DNA from: Gammaproteobacteria bacterium
GTDB taxonomy: Bacteria > Pseudomonadota > Gammaproteobacteria > Pseudomonadales > Azotimanducaceae
Reading direction: 5' to 3'
Length of the DNA: 5,972 nt
NCBI GenBank assembly: GCA_030432795.1
Contig: JAUILW010000226.1
Span: 1 to 5,972 of the forward strand
Each line of letters begins with the position of its first letter. Position 1 is the first letter of the stretch. The position numbers and the translations under genes were made by a program. Of this stretch, positions 5,140 to 5,972 are shown in pieces. The notes beneath the pieces are model-generated. The model worked only from the letters and a program-made list of their open reading frames with translations, had not been told where the DNA came from and did no database searches.

Positions 5140-5654
5140 TGTCCACTACACCGCGCATCGCCGCCGCTGACCCAAGCCACGCTGCCGACTTCGGCTCCGT
5201 CATGGCGCACACCCCTGACATCATCGGCAGCTTCTTCGATCTCTACGCCGAGTTCTGGCAGAACGGCGTGCTGGCGCCGGAGCTGAAGGAGCTGACACGG
5301 CTGCGCAATGCCCGCATCACCGACTGTGGCTACTGACGCAACGTACGATTCGACTCCGCTCGTGCAGCGGGGCTGACGGAGGACAAAGCAAGCCTCGTAG
5401 CGGACGGCTACGAAGCGCACCTCAGTGCCGGCGAGACCGCGCTGCTGCAGCTCACCGACGCGCTCATCGGCGACCCGCACCGGCTTTCGCAGGAAACGAA
5501 ATCGGCTCTGAATGCGCAGTTCTCCGCTGAAGAGATCGTTGAAGCGACGATGGGTGTCGGGCTTTTTCTCGGCATGTCCAAGGTGCTGATTTGCCTGGGA
5601 CTCGAACCCGAACAGATGGAAACCACCGTATTGCCCACACCGGGCAGCGTCTGA
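5139..5654 (+). CDS. CMD/AhpD-like selenoprotein with a CxxU redox motif (in-frame UGA read as selenocysteine)
   Basis: Read through the in-frame TGA at 5334-5336, this is a 171-residue CMD/AhpD-fold protein. Residues 47-65 (APELKELTRLRNARITDCGY) run straight into position 66 (the TGA), then RNVRFDSARAAGLTEDK. Family members have CxxC here, so the TGA stands for the second redox Cys and gives Cys63-Gly-Tyr-Sec66. The 105 codons after it stay in frame and carry a typical CMD C-terminal half (LLQLTDALIGDP, then EEIVEATMGVGLFLGMSKVLICLGLEPEQM), ending at TGA 5652-5654. The TGA is followed by C, the weak-termination context also seen in E. coli fdhF, and by a SECIS-like hairpin (5350-5376). AhpD-like selenoproteins are known from marine bacteria. 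Likely role: thiol/selenol peroxidase or disulfide reduction in the cytoplasm; substrate unknown. The alternative is a nonsense mutation or sequencing error giving a 65-residue fragment. The genome must also encode SelA, SelB, SelD and tRNA-Sec, none of which is here. Confidence 0.82.
5334..5336 (+). other. In-frame UGA, predicted selenocysteine codon (Sec66)
   Basis: The TGA lies in frame between TGT-GGC-TAC (Cys-Gly-Tyr) and CGC-AAC-GTA (Arg-Asn-Val). Replacing it by Cys restores an ordinary CxxC active site of the CMD/AhpD family. The same frame then stays open for 105 codons. Confidence 0.8.
5350..5376 (+). promoter_or_regulatory. Predicted bacterial SECIS element
   Basis: Left arm TCGACTCCGCT (5350-5360) pairs with right arm AGCGGGGCTGA (5366-5376). 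There are seven continuous pairs next to the loop (one G-U), then one A-C mismatch, then three more pairs (one G-U). The 5-nt apical loop is CGTGC, with G in its second position, and begins 24 nt after the TGA. Known bacterial SECIS hairpins lie inside the coding sequence just after the UGA, with the loop roughly 16-37 nt away and a G among the first two loop bases. All these conditions are met. SelB would bind here to deliver Sec-tRNA. Confidence 0.7.
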
Positions 5655-5665
5655 GACACCAATTT

Positions 5666-5682
5666 CTGGCGTATCTCGCCAG
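5666..5682 (+). other. Stem-loop after the selenoprotein gene
   Basis: CTGGCG (5666-5671) and CGCCAG (5677-5682) form a perfect 6-bp stem with a 5-nt loop, 11 nt after the stop codon. No U-run follows, so it is at best a weak terminator or an mRNA 3'-end stabiliser. A second small stem, GGCGC/GCGCC, lies at 5702-5714. No confident promoter was found in 5655-5787. Confidence 0.3.
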
Positions 5683-5787
5683 CCCCAGGGGCACCAGCAA
5701 CGGCGCAATGCGCCCTGCAGCCTGGCCCGGGATTTGCACGAAATTTGCAGTGTTGGAGCAACTCAGCCAGGAACCACAGAGCAGATC

Positions 5788-5972
5788 ATGAAGCACACCG
5801 CCCGCAAACTCGGACTCATTGGCATCGGCATGACCGCCACAGCCCTTGGATTCATCGGCATCGTCGTGCCAGTGCTGCCGGGCATCCTCTTCTTCGCCAT
5901 TGCCGCCGTGTGTTTCGTCGGTGCAAGCGACCGGCTGCGCCGCAACCTGCGCAGCAAGCGCCACTTCCGCCC
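5788..5972 (+). CDS. DUF454/YbaN-like small inner-membrane protein, N-terminal part (cut by window edge)
   Basis: The first 61 codons of a membrane protein. A short basic start (MKHTARK) is followed by one long hydrophobic stretch broken by VPVLPG (about residues 27-32), probably two closely spaced membrane segments: LGLIGIGMTATALGFIGIVV and ILFFAIAAVCFVGA. A basic region, SDRLRRNLRSKRHFR, then follows. The pattern LGxxGIVxPVLP-xxFxxxAAxCF-xxSxRL is typical of DUF454 proteins such as E. coli YbaN, whose function is unknown. The remaining C-terminal part lies beyond the window. The ATG at 5788 has only a weak AGAG stretch upstream. It lies 133 nt after the selenoprotein gene on the same strand, so cotranscription is possible but not shown. 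Confidence 0.8.
   Translation, partial: MKHTARKLGLIGIGMTATALGFIGIVVPVLPGILFFAIAAVCFVGASDRLRRNLRSKRHFR

Noticed and set aside
5139..5336. A complete 65-residue CMD protein ending at TGA 5334-5336
   Set aside because: The product would stop in the middle of the active-site motif, while the same frame goes on for 105 family-like codons. Selenocysteine readthrough explains this better.
5001..5708. Minus-strand open frame of 235 codons
   Set aside because: It is antisense to the two CMD genes, has no recognisable domain, and high GC content makes such antisense frames common.

Overview
The window comes from a GC-rich proteobacterium, most likely a gammaproteobacterium. This is judged from the infC-rpmI-rplT-pheS order, the AUU start codon on infC, and the style of the proteins. 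No taxonomic search was possible.

Left part (1-1611, minus strand): a conserved translation operon in the order infC, rpmI, rplT, pheS. pheS runs off the left edge. thrS, which commonly precedes infC in gammaproteobacteria, is not here. Instead a non-coding stretch of about 390 bp (1612-2000) precedes infC. It holds a candidate infC promoter, a hairpin followed by a U-run that could act as an attenuator, and, reading the other way, a candidate promoter for the next gene overlapped by an imperfect palindrome.

Middle part (2001-4653): a lipid or hydrocarbon oxidation cassette. A CYP153-like cytochrome P450 (terminal alkane or fatty-acid hydroxylase type) is followed 3 nt later by a TetR-family regulator. 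Converging on these is a short-chain dehydrogenase resembling peroxisomal trans-2-enoyl-CoA reductase, with the classical YxxxK catalytic motif replaced. No ferredoxin or ferredoxin reductase for the P450 is present.

Right part (4693-5654): two carboxymuconolactone decarboxylase/AhpD-like genes, divergent from the dehydrogenase and overlapping by 1 nt. The second has an in-frame TGA at 5334-5336, exactly where family members carry the second cysteine of a CxxC motif. The reading frame continues for 105 codons beyond it with clear family character. A stem-loop fitting the bacterial SECIS pattern starts 13 nt after the TGA. The best reading is a selenoprotein with a Cys-Gly-Tyr-Sec redox centre, annotated as one 171-residue protein. 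This is the main finding.

Right edge: the start of a small DUF454/YbaN-like inner-membrane protein, cut by the window end. No mobile elements, CRISPR arrays, tRNA or rRNA genes were seen.
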